Source: an uncultured Lachnospiraceae bacterium | GTDB taxonomy: Bacteria; Bacillota; Clostridia; Lachnospirales; Lachnospiraceae | Direction of reading: 5' to 3' | NCBI GenBank assembly: GCA_910588825.1 | Contig: CAJURF010000039.1 | Location: forward strand, 1-32,711 | Length of the DNA: 32,711 bases | Shown here: in pieces, positions 15,387 to 22,895 of the stretch | Numbering within the stretch: position 1 is the stretch's first letter | Layout: every line of letters begins with the position of its first letter | Translations under genes and position numbers: made by a program | Notes under the pieces: model-generated | Database searches by the model: none | Told to the model about the DNA's origin: nothing | Seen by the model: the letters and a program-made list of their open reading frames with translations, nothing else

Positions 15387-17057
15387 TCAAGAGCATACGT
15401 ATTTGCCAAATGATTTGCTGTTTTGCCTGAAACAGTGAAAGCCTGCTGGCAAATCATTTGACTCGCGGGTATAATTAAAGTATTGATAAACTGTCCGTGA
15501 AATAGACGCGATTTTAGACGGCGCATTAGAAGAGTAAAAGCTCATTACGCAGAGGATATACGTACACTCAGGACTATAGACAATGGCAATGTCGTGATCA
15601 CTGTAATGGTTTTCCCCTGTCTTATTAGCGGTTTTGGTGCCTGCGGGAAGTCCGGCTGGTATTTTACTTCGGAGCTGCTGTCCCAGCAGAAGGTTCAGCA
15701 TTTTTTTAGAGCTGTCTTTGCTGACACAGGTGCCCTGGTAGATGGATTCCAGCAGCATTCCGCAGTCTTTTACGCTGGTCACATTCATCTTGCCGTCAGT
15801 AACGAAATAGCTTCCGTAGGAGGTGTGCACCTGGGTTTTAGTATAGTTGTTCTTTTTCAGGTACTGGTTTACCACAGCCCTGCCCTGGTGGAAGTCGTGG
15901 CTGGCTGACTGTCTCATGACCATCTCGTTATAGGATTCATTGGAACTGATTGTAATCATGGAGTTCAATAAACTTTTGACTGCGGCAGTTTCCTGGAGAT
16001 TTCCCAGTTCAATCTGTTCATAAGCCGAGGCCATAGTGAATGCTTTGATGAGGCTTGCGGCAAAACCGGTAGAATTGTTAATAGTGAGAGAGTCATTGTT
16101 GTCCAGGCGTTTCACGTAAACAGACCATTTTCCACCATAGCCTTTGATCATAGAATTCAAACGGGTATTTAATCTTTTCATATTGGTGCTGGTCCTTCGG
16201 CCTCTGCCGTTTTTTCGGAATGTGTAAGACAGCCCTTTTATTTTCTTCTTCCCATTGGTCTGGCATTTTCCAAAAGGATCTGTCACGTAATAACAGTCAT
16301 CGCCCACGCAGACCAGGCCTTTTTTGCGGACCATCTGTCCGCCTGCCCCGGCAAAACAGTAATAGCCTTTGTATTTTCTGCCCTTGTATGTAAGGTTTAG
16401 TTTCCGGGCACAGCGGGTGGTGTCCAGGCGGCCGTTTTTTCCAAAATAATGGTATCCGGGAAATTGTGCGCTGCATCCGCTTTTTCGAGTGATGTTATGG
16501 ATGGTATGGGCGTTGTCGATTCTGCTCATGTCATCCCGGTAGTACCAGCCTTTGAACTGTTTTTTGTCACTGGCCCTGCAGTCCAGGTAAATCAGACCGA
16601 AAGGACGGGAGTGGATTCTGCCCAGCTGGTTGTAATAATAATAGCCTCGGAATGTGTGGCCGTTGATTTTCAAATTTTTACAATAGACAACACCCTGCCG
16701 TGCAGAGAGCCTGCCCCCCTTGCCGAAGTGATAGAATCCTTTGTAGTATTTTTTTCCATCAATAGTCTTTGAGGACGGCAGATAGCGGACTGCGGAGTCT
16801 GTGCTGATTTTTCCCTGGGAAGATACATAGTAAATACCGTCAAAGGTGCGGCTTTTGACTTTTAATCCGCTGATTTTGTAAAGTCCCTGTCTGGCGGCGG
16901 GGCTGCCGGCGTCATTGTAGAGATAGTACCCTTTTTTTGCAGTGCTGTACTTAACCAGCCAGGCGGACTTTGCCTGAACATGGGACGGCAGGCAGAGCAG
17001 TCCCATGATTACGGCCAGTAGATACAGAAATTGCCGGATTTCCTTTTTCCTTTTCAT
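15387..17057 (-). CDS. secreted serine hydrolase (class A beta-lactamase fold) with wall-repeat-like N-terminal region
   Basis: A signal peptide (FLYLLAVIMGLLCLPSHVQA) is followed by about 250 residues of Tyr/Gly-rich repeats. These resemble cell-wall-binding modules of the glucan/choline-binding type (FDGIYYVSSQGKIS, YKGFYHFGKGGRL, FRGYYYYNQLGRI, GYHYFGKNGRLD). The C-terminal domain has all three serine-acylase motifs: SxxK as SLIK (Ser335/Lys338), SxN as SYN (375-377) and KTG (479-481). It may be a wall-attached penicillin-interacting protein rather than a resistance beta-lactamase; no clear Glu166-type motif is seen. The ATG at 17057 has AAAGG at good spacing; an ATG at 17066 is the alternative. 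The last 28 residues, after VYQYFN, coincide with palindromic repeats and look like an acquired tail. Confidence 0.85.
   Translation of the reverse strand: MKRKKEIRQFLYLLAVIMGLLCLPSHVQAKSAWLVKYSTAKKGYYLYNDAGSPAARQGLYKISGLKVKSRTFDGIYYVSSQGKISTDSAVRYLPSSKTIDGKKYYKGFYHFGKGGRLSARQGVVYCKNLKINGHTFRGYYYYNQLGRIHSRPFGLIYLDCRASDKKQFKGWYYRDDMSRIDNAHTIHNITRKSGCSAQFPGYHYFGKNGRLDTTRCARKLNLTYKGRKYKGYYCFAGAGGQMVRKKGLVCVGDDCYYVTDPFGKCQTNGKKKIKGLSYTFRKNGRGRRTSTNMKRLNTRLNSMIKGYGGKWSVYVKRLDNNDSLTINNSTGFAASLIKAFTMASAYEQIELGNLQETAAVKSLLNSMITISSNESYNEMVMRQSASHDFHQGRAVVNQYLKKNNYTKTQVHTSYGSYFVTDGKMNVTSVKDCGMLLESIYQGTCVSKDSSKKMLNLLLGQQLRSKIPAGLPAGTKTANKTGENHYSDHDIAIVYSPECTYILCVMSFYSSNAPSKIASISRTVYQYFNYTRESNDLPAGFHCFRQNSKSFGKYVCS
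15407..15460. repeat. 12-bp inverted repeat inside the 3' end of the serine hydrolase gene
   Basis: CAAATGATTTGC (15407-15418) and GCAAATCATTTG (15449-15460) form an exact inverted repeat with a 30-base loop. The core AAATCATT/AATGATTT is shared with the adjacent 15327-15379 repeat. This repeat lies inside the coding region and encodes part of the unusual C-terminal tail. Confidence 0.65.
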
Positions 17058-17087
17058 TTGATTCATTCCTTTCTTTTAGTTTTTTTT

Positions 17088-17116
17088 ATTTTACCAAATA
17101 GTGCTTTTCATGTAAA
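17088..17116 (-). promoter_or_regulatory. sigma-A promoter of the serine hydrolase gene
   Basis: On the minus strand: TTTACA (17116-17111), 17-bp spacer, TAAAAT (17093-17088), 30 bases before the chosen start. It is back-to-back with the promoter of the metal transporter. Confidence 0.65.
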
Positions 17117-17129
17117 CAAAATATAAAAG

Positions 17130-17158
17130 TTGTGAAATTTTAGAAAATCGGGTATAAT
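17130..17158 (+). promoter_or_regulatory. sigma-A promoter of the metal ABC transporter operon
   Basis: TTGTGA (17130-17135), 17-bp spacer and consensus TATAAT (17153-17158). I see no convincing Zur or MntR palindrome near it. Confidence 0.78.
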
Positions 17159-17195
17159 CTTAAAAACTGGAGTGTTTCAAAAAGCTGGAGGCGAA

Positions 17196-18206
17196 ATGAG
17201 TGGATATAGGAAACGAATTGGGTTCATTTTAGCAGTTATGGCGCTGATTCTTACTCAGTCATCCTGCGGGCCAAAAGCGGCGGATGCCCATGAAGACAGC
17301 CGGCAGGAAGCATCGGTGAAAATCCTGGCCACGATTTTTCCGGAGTATGACTGGGTGAGAGAAATTCTGGGAGAGCAGGCTGCTAATGTGCAGGTGGACT
17401 TGCTGGTGGACAGCGGGGCAGATCTGCACAGTTATCAGCCCTCAGTGAAAGATATTATGGATATTGCATCCTGCGACTTGTTTATTTACGTGGGCGGGGA
17501 ATCCGACAGCTGGGTGCAGGAGACGCTAAAGCAGACGGACAGGCCCGGCAGAGAGGTGATCAGCCTGCTGGAAGTGCTGGGGGATGCCGCCAAAGAGGAA
17601 GAGACAGTGGAGGGAATGGAACCCCATGAGGAAAATGAGAATCAGGGAACAGAGCCATCCCATGGGCCAGAGTACGATGAACACGTATGGCTGTCTCTGA
17701 AAAATGCCGGAATTTTTTGTGGAGCTATTGCTGAGAAGCTGGCGGAAATTGACCCGGACCACGGGGAAACCTACAGGGAGAACGCAAAAAGTTATCAGGG
17801 GAAATTATCCCGCCTGGACAGACAGTACCAGGAGGCGGTGGATGAGGCTTCCCAGAAAGTGATTCTGTTCGGGGACCGTTTTCCATTTCGTTACCTGGTG
17901 GATGATTACGGGCTTTCTTATTATGCCGCATTTGCGGGATGTTCAGCGGAAAGCGAGGTCAGTTTTCAAACTGTGGCGTTTCTGGCAGAAAAGGCGGATG
18001 AGAAAGGTCTCTCCAGTATTCTGGTGATAAAAGGCGGAGACCAGAAGATTGCGGAGACGATTTGTCAGAATACCCGTTCAGGAAATCAGAAAATTCTGGT
18101 TATGGATTCCCTGCAGTCCACCACCGGGGAGGAGATTCAGCAGGGAGCGGCATATCTTTCTATTATGGAAGATAATCTGAATGTATTGAAAGCGGCTTTG
18201 GAATAG
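17196..18206 (+). CDS. znuA: metal (zinc/manganese) ABC transporter substrate-binding lipoprotein
   Basis: This is a cluster A-I (ZnuA/AdcA/PsaA-like) solute-binding protein of 336 aa. The N-terminal hydrophobic segment ends in LILTQSSCG, so Cys24 is the likely lipid anchor although the lipobox is not ideal. Conserved elements are ATIFPEYDWVREILG, DLHSYQPSVKDI (first His ligand) and DEHVWLSLKNA (second His). A short acidic His-containing loop lies between them (about residues 133-157). Where many homologues have a third His, this one reads FGDRFPFRYL. IKGGDQKIAETI supplies an acidic residue near the end. GGAGG precedes the ATG at 17196; a GTG at 17172 is unlikely. Zinc is the best guess; manganese is not excluded. 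Confidence 0.87.
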   Translation: MSGYRKRIGFILAVMALILTQSSCGPKAADAHEDSRQEASVKILATIFPEYDWVREILGEQAANVQVDLLVDSGADLHSYQPSVKDIMDIASCDLFIYVGGESDSWVQETLKQTDRPGREVISLLEVLGDAAKEEETVEGMEPHEENENQGTEPSHGPEYDEHVWLSLKNAGIFCGAIAEKLAEIDPDHGETYRENAKSYQGKLSRLDRQYQEAVDEASQKVILFGDRFPFRYLVDDYGLSYYAAFAGCSAESEVSFQTVAFLAEKADEKGLSSILVIKGGDQKIAETICQNTRSGNQKILVMDSLQSTTGEEIQQGAAYLSIMEDNLNVLKAALE

Positions 18207-18216
18207 GGAGGAAATC

Positions 18217-18927
18217 ATGGCACAGCTGATTTGTGATCATTTATCGCTGGGATACGACGCGCATGAAATTGTTCGTGATCTCAGCTTTTCTGTTCAGGCG
18301 GGGGACTATCTCTGCATTGTAGGCGAAAACGGCGCGGGAAAGACCACGCTGATGAAGACGCTTCTGGGGCTTCACGCGCCTATCAGCGGGACGGTACACA
18401 CCGGAGACGGGATGAAACCCAATGAAATCGGTTATCTGCCCCAGCAGACCCTGGCCCAGAGAGACTTCCCGGCATCGGTGCGGGAAGTGGTTCTCTCCGG
18501 ATGCCAGGGGAGATGCGGGCTGCGGCCCTATTATAAGAAGGCAGAAAAGAGACTGGCTGAGGAATGTATGAAACGGATGGGGCTTGGAGGGCTTGCCAGA
18601 CACAGTTACCGGGAACTCTCCGGAGGACAGCAGCAGAGAGTCCTTCTTGCCAGGGCCCTGTGCGCCACACAGAAACTGCTGCTTTTAGACGAACCGGTTT
18701 CCGGGCTGGACCCGAAAGCAGCGGAAACGATGTACGAACTGATTGAAAAGCTCAATGGGGAAGGGGTTACTGTGCTGATGATCTCCCACGATGTCCGTTC
18801 GGTGGTAAAAAGCGCAAGCCATATTCTCCATATGGGTGAGACCATTTTCTTTGGAACGAAAGAAGAATATCTGGACAGCGAGATAGGGCAGAAGTTTGTG
18901 TCAGTGAGAGGGGGCGGACAAGGATGA
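18217..18927 (+). CDS. znuC: metal ABC transporter ATP-binding protein
   Basis: The 236-aa ATPase has Walker A GENGAGKT (residues 36-43), the Q-loop in IGYLPQQTLAQRDFPASVREV (a family-typical position for ZnuC/MntB-like ATPases), signature LSGGQQQR and Walker B LLLLDEPVSGLD. The switch His is in MISHDV. AGGGAGG lies before the ATG, ten bases after the substrate-binding protein gene. The end overlaps the permease start by ATGA, so all three are one operon. Confidence 0.93.
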   Translation: MAQLICDHLSLGYDAHEIVRDLSFSVQAGDYLCIVGENGAGKTTLMKTLLGLHAPISGTVHTGDGMKPNEIGYLPQQTLAQRDFPASVREVVLSGCQGRCGLRPYYKKAEKRLAEECMKRMGLGGLARHSYRELSGGQQQRVLLARALCATQKLLLLDEPVSGLDPKAAETMYELIEKLNGEGVTVLMISHDVRSVVKSASHILHMGETIFFGTKEEYLDSEIGQKFVSVRGGGQG

Positions 18928-19760
18928 AACAGGTACACATGATTATGGAATATCTCCAATACCCATTTGTCCGTTACGCATTGGTTACAGGGGTGTTGAT
19001 TGCGCTTTGTTCCTCTCTGCTGGGCGTGATTCTGGTACTGAAGCATTTTTCCTACATTGGGGATGGACTTTCCCATGTGGCATTCGGGGCCATGGCCGCA
19101 GCCTCTGTGCTGAATCTGACAAATAATATGTTACTCGTACTGCCTGCCACGGCAATCTGCGCCATTTTGCTCCTGGGCGCGGGGGAACGGGCTGTGGTGA
19201 ACGGAGACGCGGCCATAGCCATGCTCTCTGTGGGGGCGCTGGCTGTGGGGTATCTGCTCATGCACCTGTTTTCCACATCCGCAAATGTGTCCGGGGATGT
19301 GTGCAGTACGCTGTTTGGTTCTACGGCCATTCTCACGCTGACCAGGGCGGAAGTCTGGCTGTGCGTGGTATTGTCACTGGCAGTGTTCGTTATCTTTGTG
19401 TTATTCTATCATAAAATCTTTGCGGTTACCTTTGACGAAAGTTTTGCCAGGGCAGCAGGAACCAATGCGGGGGCTTACAATTTAATGATAGCAGTGATTA
19501 TTGCGGTGATTATTGTGCTGGCCATGAATCTGGTGGGGTCACTGCTGATCTCAGCGCTGGTGGTATTTCCCGCATTGTCCGCCATGCGGGTGTTTAAAAG
19601 CTTCCGGTCTGTCACCCTCTGCTCGGCAGTGCTGTCAGTATTGTGTGCATTTACCGGAATTATAGTTTCTATCTTGTGGGGAACCCCGGTGGGAGCTACT
19701 ATTGTGGTAATTCATATCCTGGCGTATGTCTTGTTTTCTCTGGCAGGGATGCTGCGCTAA
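18924..19760 (+). CDS. znuB: metal ABC transporter permease (ABC-3 family)
   Basis: This 278-aa integral membrane protein of the ZnuB/MntC ABC-3 family has about eight hydrophobic helices. It has the conserved motif LKHFSYIGDGLSHVAFGAMA near residues 32-52 and an NLVGSLLISALVVFPALSAM segment that is a family hallmark. It forms the membrane channel with the two proteins encoded upstream. It ends seven bases from the convergent stop of the STM4011-like gene. Only a weak hairpin with no T-tract is visible there, so transcripts from the two sides may overlap. Confidence 0.93.
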   Translation: MKQVHMIMEYLQYPFVRYALVTGVLIALCSSLLGVILVLKHFSYIGDGLSHVAFGAMAAASVLNLTNNMLLVLPATAICAILLLGAGERAVVNGDAAIAMLSVGALAVGYLLMHLFSTSANVSGDVCSTLFGSTAILTLTRAEVWLCVVLSLAVFVIFVLFYHKIFAVTFDESFARAAGTNAGAYNLMIAVIIAVIIVLAMNLVGSLLISALVVFPALSAMRVFKSFRSVTLCSAVLSVLCAFTGIIVSILWGTPVGATIVVIHILAYVLFSLAGMLR

Positions 19761-19767
19761 TAAGCAT

Positions 19768-20646
19768 TTACCGGGGGATTCGCAGCAGGGGATAGGGGCC
19801 GAATGAGGACTGATTCACAAAATCACTGCGCCCGGCATATGACAGATAACAGGAACAAATCCTGCGTCTGCACTGGGGCAGGGGAAGACACATACTGTCG
19901 CAGAGGGTGTCCCAGTCTATATCAAGGGTCCCTCCCATATTGCAGGCACGCAGTTTTTTGTTTCCCTCCACGAAAAGCCGTCCCCGGCATTTATCTGCAT
20001 CGGCAAAAACAGGGGTGAGTTCCTGGAGAAAATACGGGTCTATCTCCAGGAAGGCATTTTTTTCTTCTTTGGTATAGGGCCGTTCCAGCCCATCCATTTT
20101 ATTGACCCACAGATAAATATTATCCGGCAGTTTTTTCCGCAGGGACTGCAGGAGTCCTATATTTTCCGGTACGCCTACAGCTCCCGCACACAAAGTGATG
20201 CCTGCTTCGGACAGTGCGGCGCATTTTTTGGCGAAAGTCTCTGCCGTGGTCATCTCTGGATGGAAAGTAGCCCAGAGACGCAGCTTTTCCCGGTTCCCCC
20301 CGCACTGGCCAAAGTGTGACAGGGATTTGTGTATGGGAAAACTCAGATTGGTCTGTGCCCCTGCGGCATCTATATGGGGACATGCGCTGATATGGCTCAG
20401 TCCCTCCCAGTACCAGGGATGAATCAAGGCCTCCCCATAAGGAACCAGCAAAAAAGCGCGGATATTCAGAGGCAGGGATTTTTCCGTAAACGTCTGTACG
20501 AAGGAAAACCACTGATCTCTATCTTTTTTCAGCTCCCGGGCAGTCATAGGGTGTTTGGAAAAGGGGCAGTAGGAGCAGTGGTAATTACAGCTTTTCAGAA
20601 TGCCCCTGTATAGCAGAGTCTTTCCTGTTATGGAACTTCCGGCCAT
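19768..20646 (-). CDS. STM4011-family radical SAM protein
   Basis: This 292-aa radical SAM enzyme has the [4Fe-4S] motif at Cys20-xxx-Cys24-xx-Cys27 (SCNYHCSYCPFSKHP). Family-like segments are LLVPYGEALIHPWYW, LRLWATFHPEMT, the NIYLWVNKMDG stretch and a Cys-rich C-terminus (CNMGGTLDID, MCLPLPQCRRRICSCYL) that could hold an auxiliary cluster. I assign it to STM4011 by remembered sequence pattern. The reaction is not known. It is the last gene of the five-gene set and its start overlaps the STM4012-like gene by 62 bases. GGGAGAAG precedes the ATG at 20646. Confidence 0.87.
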   Translation of the reverse strand: MAGSSITGKTLLYRGILKSCNYHCSYCPFSKHPMTARELKKDRDQWFSFVQTFTEKSLPLNIRAFLLVPYGEALIHPWYWEGLSHISACPHIDAAGAQTNLSFPIHKSLSHFGQCGGNREKLRLWATFHPEMTTAETFAKKCAALSEAGITLCAGAVGVPENIGLLQSLRKKLPDNIYLWVNKMDGLERPYTKEEKNAFLEIDPYFLQELTPVFADADKCRGRLFVEGNKKLRACNMGGTLDIDWDTLCDSMCLPLPQCRRRICSCYLSYAGRSDFVNQSSFGPYPLLRIPR

Positions 20647-21961
20647 GAATCTTCTCCCATTCTTTCATTTTTTCCAGCACCTGCGGGGAGATCAGCTGTG
20701 CTCCCAGACAGTCTGACAGGCCCAGGCCAATCTCCGTAAGGGTAAGATACGCAGTCTCTTTGGATGGGACGATTTTGGCATATCCCTGGTTCATCCAATC
20801 CCTCAGAAGTCCAAAATCTGCCATGGCGCTGGCGCCGAAAATCTCCTGATACCGTCCCAGATCTAGACCTGGACGGATGAGCAGGCTGCGAATGACATAT
20901 CGGCGCTTTTGCTCATCCTCAGACAACAAAAATCCATGTGTGATGGGGGAAAACTCTTTGGTATTCATAAATTCCTCAAGCTGGCTGCGGCAGTCCTTCC
21001 CAGTGATAGTATAGGGGGTGCAGAAATGGAGGTTTCCCAGGTAACTGCGCCCGCCGCACCCCACAGCCAGGGAAGTGCCAAAGCCGCACTCGGAAAAACT
21101 GCGGGTTCCTTCTTTTTCCGGACAGGAGGCTGTCCGCACGAACCTGCGCATGGAATCCTGCCGGAATCCTTCTCCTTTCAAAAAAGCGGAGGCCTCCTCA
21201 TATTGGCGGAACACCACAGAGGAATCAGGCAGCCTTTGCTGCAGCCATGCCCCGTGTTTCAGATACAGAGGATACAGGAAGATTTCATCCGGTTCATAGG
21301 ACAATGCTTTTCTCAAAGAAATAAGAAGACTTTCCACAGTCTGTCCAGGAATTCCATAGATAAAGTCCACATTCACACAGGGAAAATCAAACAATTTCAA
21401 AAGTTCCAAAGCTTCTTCTGCGCTCCCGGCACGGTGCTGTCTCCCCAAAGTCCCCAATTCCGCATCTGAAAAACTCTGTATCCCCATGCTGATTCTGGAG
21501 ACACCAGCTTGCTTTAGAATCTTTAGTTTTTCCCGTACTGTCTGATTAGGAGCAGTCTCAATGACCAGTGTCCGGTCTTTACTCCAGTTAAAATGACTCT
21601 CCAGAATATGAAACATACGCTCCAGCTGAGATTCTGGCAAAAGAAGGGGGGTGCCCCCGCCGATGGAAATCTCCGAAAATTCAGTATGAAAAGGAGACAG
21701 TATTCTGGCATACTGCCTGCTCTGACATTCCACAGCATCCAGATAACGGCTCATAGCGTCCACCCCCATACCCGGGACAGAAAAAAGATTGCAGTACCCG
21801 CATTTTGCCTGGCAGAATGGAATGTGCAGATACAGCCCATGCCCACTGCCGGCCAGCAGATGCGCATAGTCCCAAAGAGAGATTCCTTTCATAGGGCGGT
21901 AGGCAGTCTTGTGGGGATAGCTGTACATATATTGGATATAAGGGCTTCTACAGGTCATCAT
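20585..21961 (-). CDS. STM4012-family radical SAM protein (HemN/HemW-like)
   Basis: This 458-aa protein has the HemN-type radical SAM motif at Cys50-xxx-Cys54-xx-Cys57 (PFCQAKCGYCNLFS). It also has the family N-terminus SPYIQYMYSYPHKTAYRP, the SAM-binding stretch EISIGGGTPLLLP, SRISMGIQSFSD and NVDFIYGIPGQT. A HemN-like C-terminal domain follows (FGTSLAVGCGGRSYLGN). HemN relatives include methyltransferases and cyclopropanases acting on small molecules or peptides as well as coproporphyrinogen oxidases; which applies here is unknown. ATG 21961 is chosen over TTG 21964, with GGAG upstream. A one-base stop-start overlap (TGATG) couples it to the short frame behind the STM4013-like gene. Confidence 0.9.
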   Translation of the reverse strand: MMTCRSPYIQYMYSYPHKTAYRPMKGISLWDYAHLLAGSGHGLYLHIPFCQAKCGYCNLFSVPGMGVDAMSRYLDAVECQSRQYARILSPFHTEFSEISIGGGTPLLLPESQLERMFHILESHFNWSKDRTLVIETAPNQTVREKLKILKQAGVSRISMGIQSFSDAELGTLGRQHRAGSAEEALELLKLFDFPCVNVDFIYGIPGQTVESLLISLRKALSYEPDEIFLYPLYLKHGAWLQQRLPDSSVVFRQYEEASAFLKGEGFRQDSMRRFVRTASCPEKEGTRSFSECGFGTSLAVGCGGRSYLGNLHFCTPYTITGKDCRSQLEEFMNTKEFSPITHGFLLSEDEQKRRYVIRSLLIRPGLDLGRYQEIFGASAMADFGLLRDWMNQGYAKIVPSKETAYLTLTEIGLGLSDCLGAQLISPQVLEKMKEWEKIHGRKFHNRKDSAIQGHSEKL

Positions 21962-22080
21962 CAACTCTTCTCCAGCTCCATAGTTTTATCAGACAATTGA
22001 AAAACACCGCCATAACCAGAGTTTCTGCTGTCCAAACTCGTGAATCGGGAAACAGCTTTCAAATATCTGTACAGTGTTAT
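21961..22080 (-). other. open 39-codon frame continuing past the STM4013-like stop
   Basis: After the TAG stop of the STM4013-like gene (22083-22081) the same frame stays open for 39 codons. It ends in a TGA that overlaps the STM4012-like ATG as TGATG. It begins ITLYRYLKAVSRF and ends DKTMELEKS. It could be a former C-terminal extension cut off by the amber codon, a small separately started peptide, or chance (a 39-codon open run is not rare). There is no ATG near its beginning. Confidence 0.35.
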
Positions 22081-22893
22081 CTATAAGAAAAAATGCTTAT
22101 AAGGCACAGTATTGACCACAGGATGGTTGATGCCGTGAAAATAACAGCCATCTTCCCCATAACAGGTTCCATGGTCAGAACAGCAGATGACGAACGCAGG
22201 GCCGCGCTGTTCTTTCCAGCCCAAAAACAGGCGTCCCAGTTCCCTGTCCACATAGCTAAGGGCCGCGGCGTGGCTTTCCAGGGTGTCGTGGGAAGCTCCT
22301 TCCAGGTAAAAATAGTTGGGATAGTGGATTGCAGATACATTCAGATAGAGAAAAATTTTTTTCTCCTGCTTTTTCTGGGCTAATTTCTTCAGCAGAAAGT
22401 CCACCTGGTTCCTGGTGCTGTCCTTTACCAGACATCCGAAAGAGGGACTCCAGTAACTTTTCTGGAAATATCCTGGGAATACTTTCCCCAGGTCAGAGCG
22501 TTTGTCAAAAAAGGACACGCCTCCCACACACCAGGTGTCATATCCGTCTCTAAAAAGACCTTCCATAATGGTGCCGCCGGAGAAGCCGTAAGCCCCTTTG
22601 GGGACTTTCCGCCCAAAGCCAATGGAAGAGGAAAAAAATAAAGGCTCTCTGTCCGCCATATTTCTGGTATCACATGGGAAAGGGAAAAATCCTGCGAACA
22701 TAGCATGATGGGACGGCCAGGTAAAGTTTCCCGGGGCCTGGCATTTTTCCCATGTTCCGTACTGGTTCAGCACAGGGGTCGCCCCGGCCGCTTCCTGCCG
22801 GACTGCCGCGTCGTAACGGAGAGTATCCAGGCAGATCATCAATATATCACAAGTTCCAACCACCTGTGTCATATCCACAAAAAGGCTGTTCAT
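22081..22893 (-). CDS. STM4013/SEN3800-family hydrolase (alkaline phosphatase superfamily)
   Basis: This 270-aa protein has the sulfatase/phosphodiesterase-type metal core. DILMICLDTLRYD (Asp23, Thr24) gives the first ligands, and NFTWPSHHAMFAGFFP offers Thr58 as likely nucleophile in the place of the formylglycine Cys/Ser of true sulfatases. CCSDHGTCYGEDG (Asp240, His241) and the downstream His253/His257 complete a two-metal site. The ending VVNTVPYKHFFL matches my memory of the STM4013 family. It is probably a phosphate- or sulfate-ester hydrolase, substrate unknown. It starts two bases after the STM4014-like stop. The stop is amber (TAG), followed by an open frame. Confidence 0.88.
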   Translation of the reverse strand: MNSLFVDMTQVVGTCDILMICLDTLRYDAAVRQEAAGATPVLNQYGTWEKCQAPGNFTWPSHHAMFAGFFPFPCDTRNMADREPLFFSSSIGFGRKVPKGAYGFSGGTIMEGLFRDGYDTWCVGGVSFFDKRSDLGKVFPGYFQKSYWSPSFGCLVKDSTRNQVDFLLKKLAQKKQEKKIFLYLNVSAIHYPNYFYLEGASHDTLESHAAALSYVDRELGRLFLGWKEQRGPAFVICCSDHGTCYGEDGCYFHGINHPVVNTVPYKHFFL

Positions 22894-22895
22894 GT

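Noticed and set aside
15327..15460. The palindromes as a CRISPR array
   Set aside because: Repeats are inverted pairs of different lengths with no regular spacing and no direct repeat series.
5740..20870. Avoidance of GATC-cored sites as evidence for the endonuclease target
   Set aside because: AGATCT and GGATCC both occur in the window (for example near 5748, 14237 and 20862), and protected sites need not be depleted, so nothing can be concluded.
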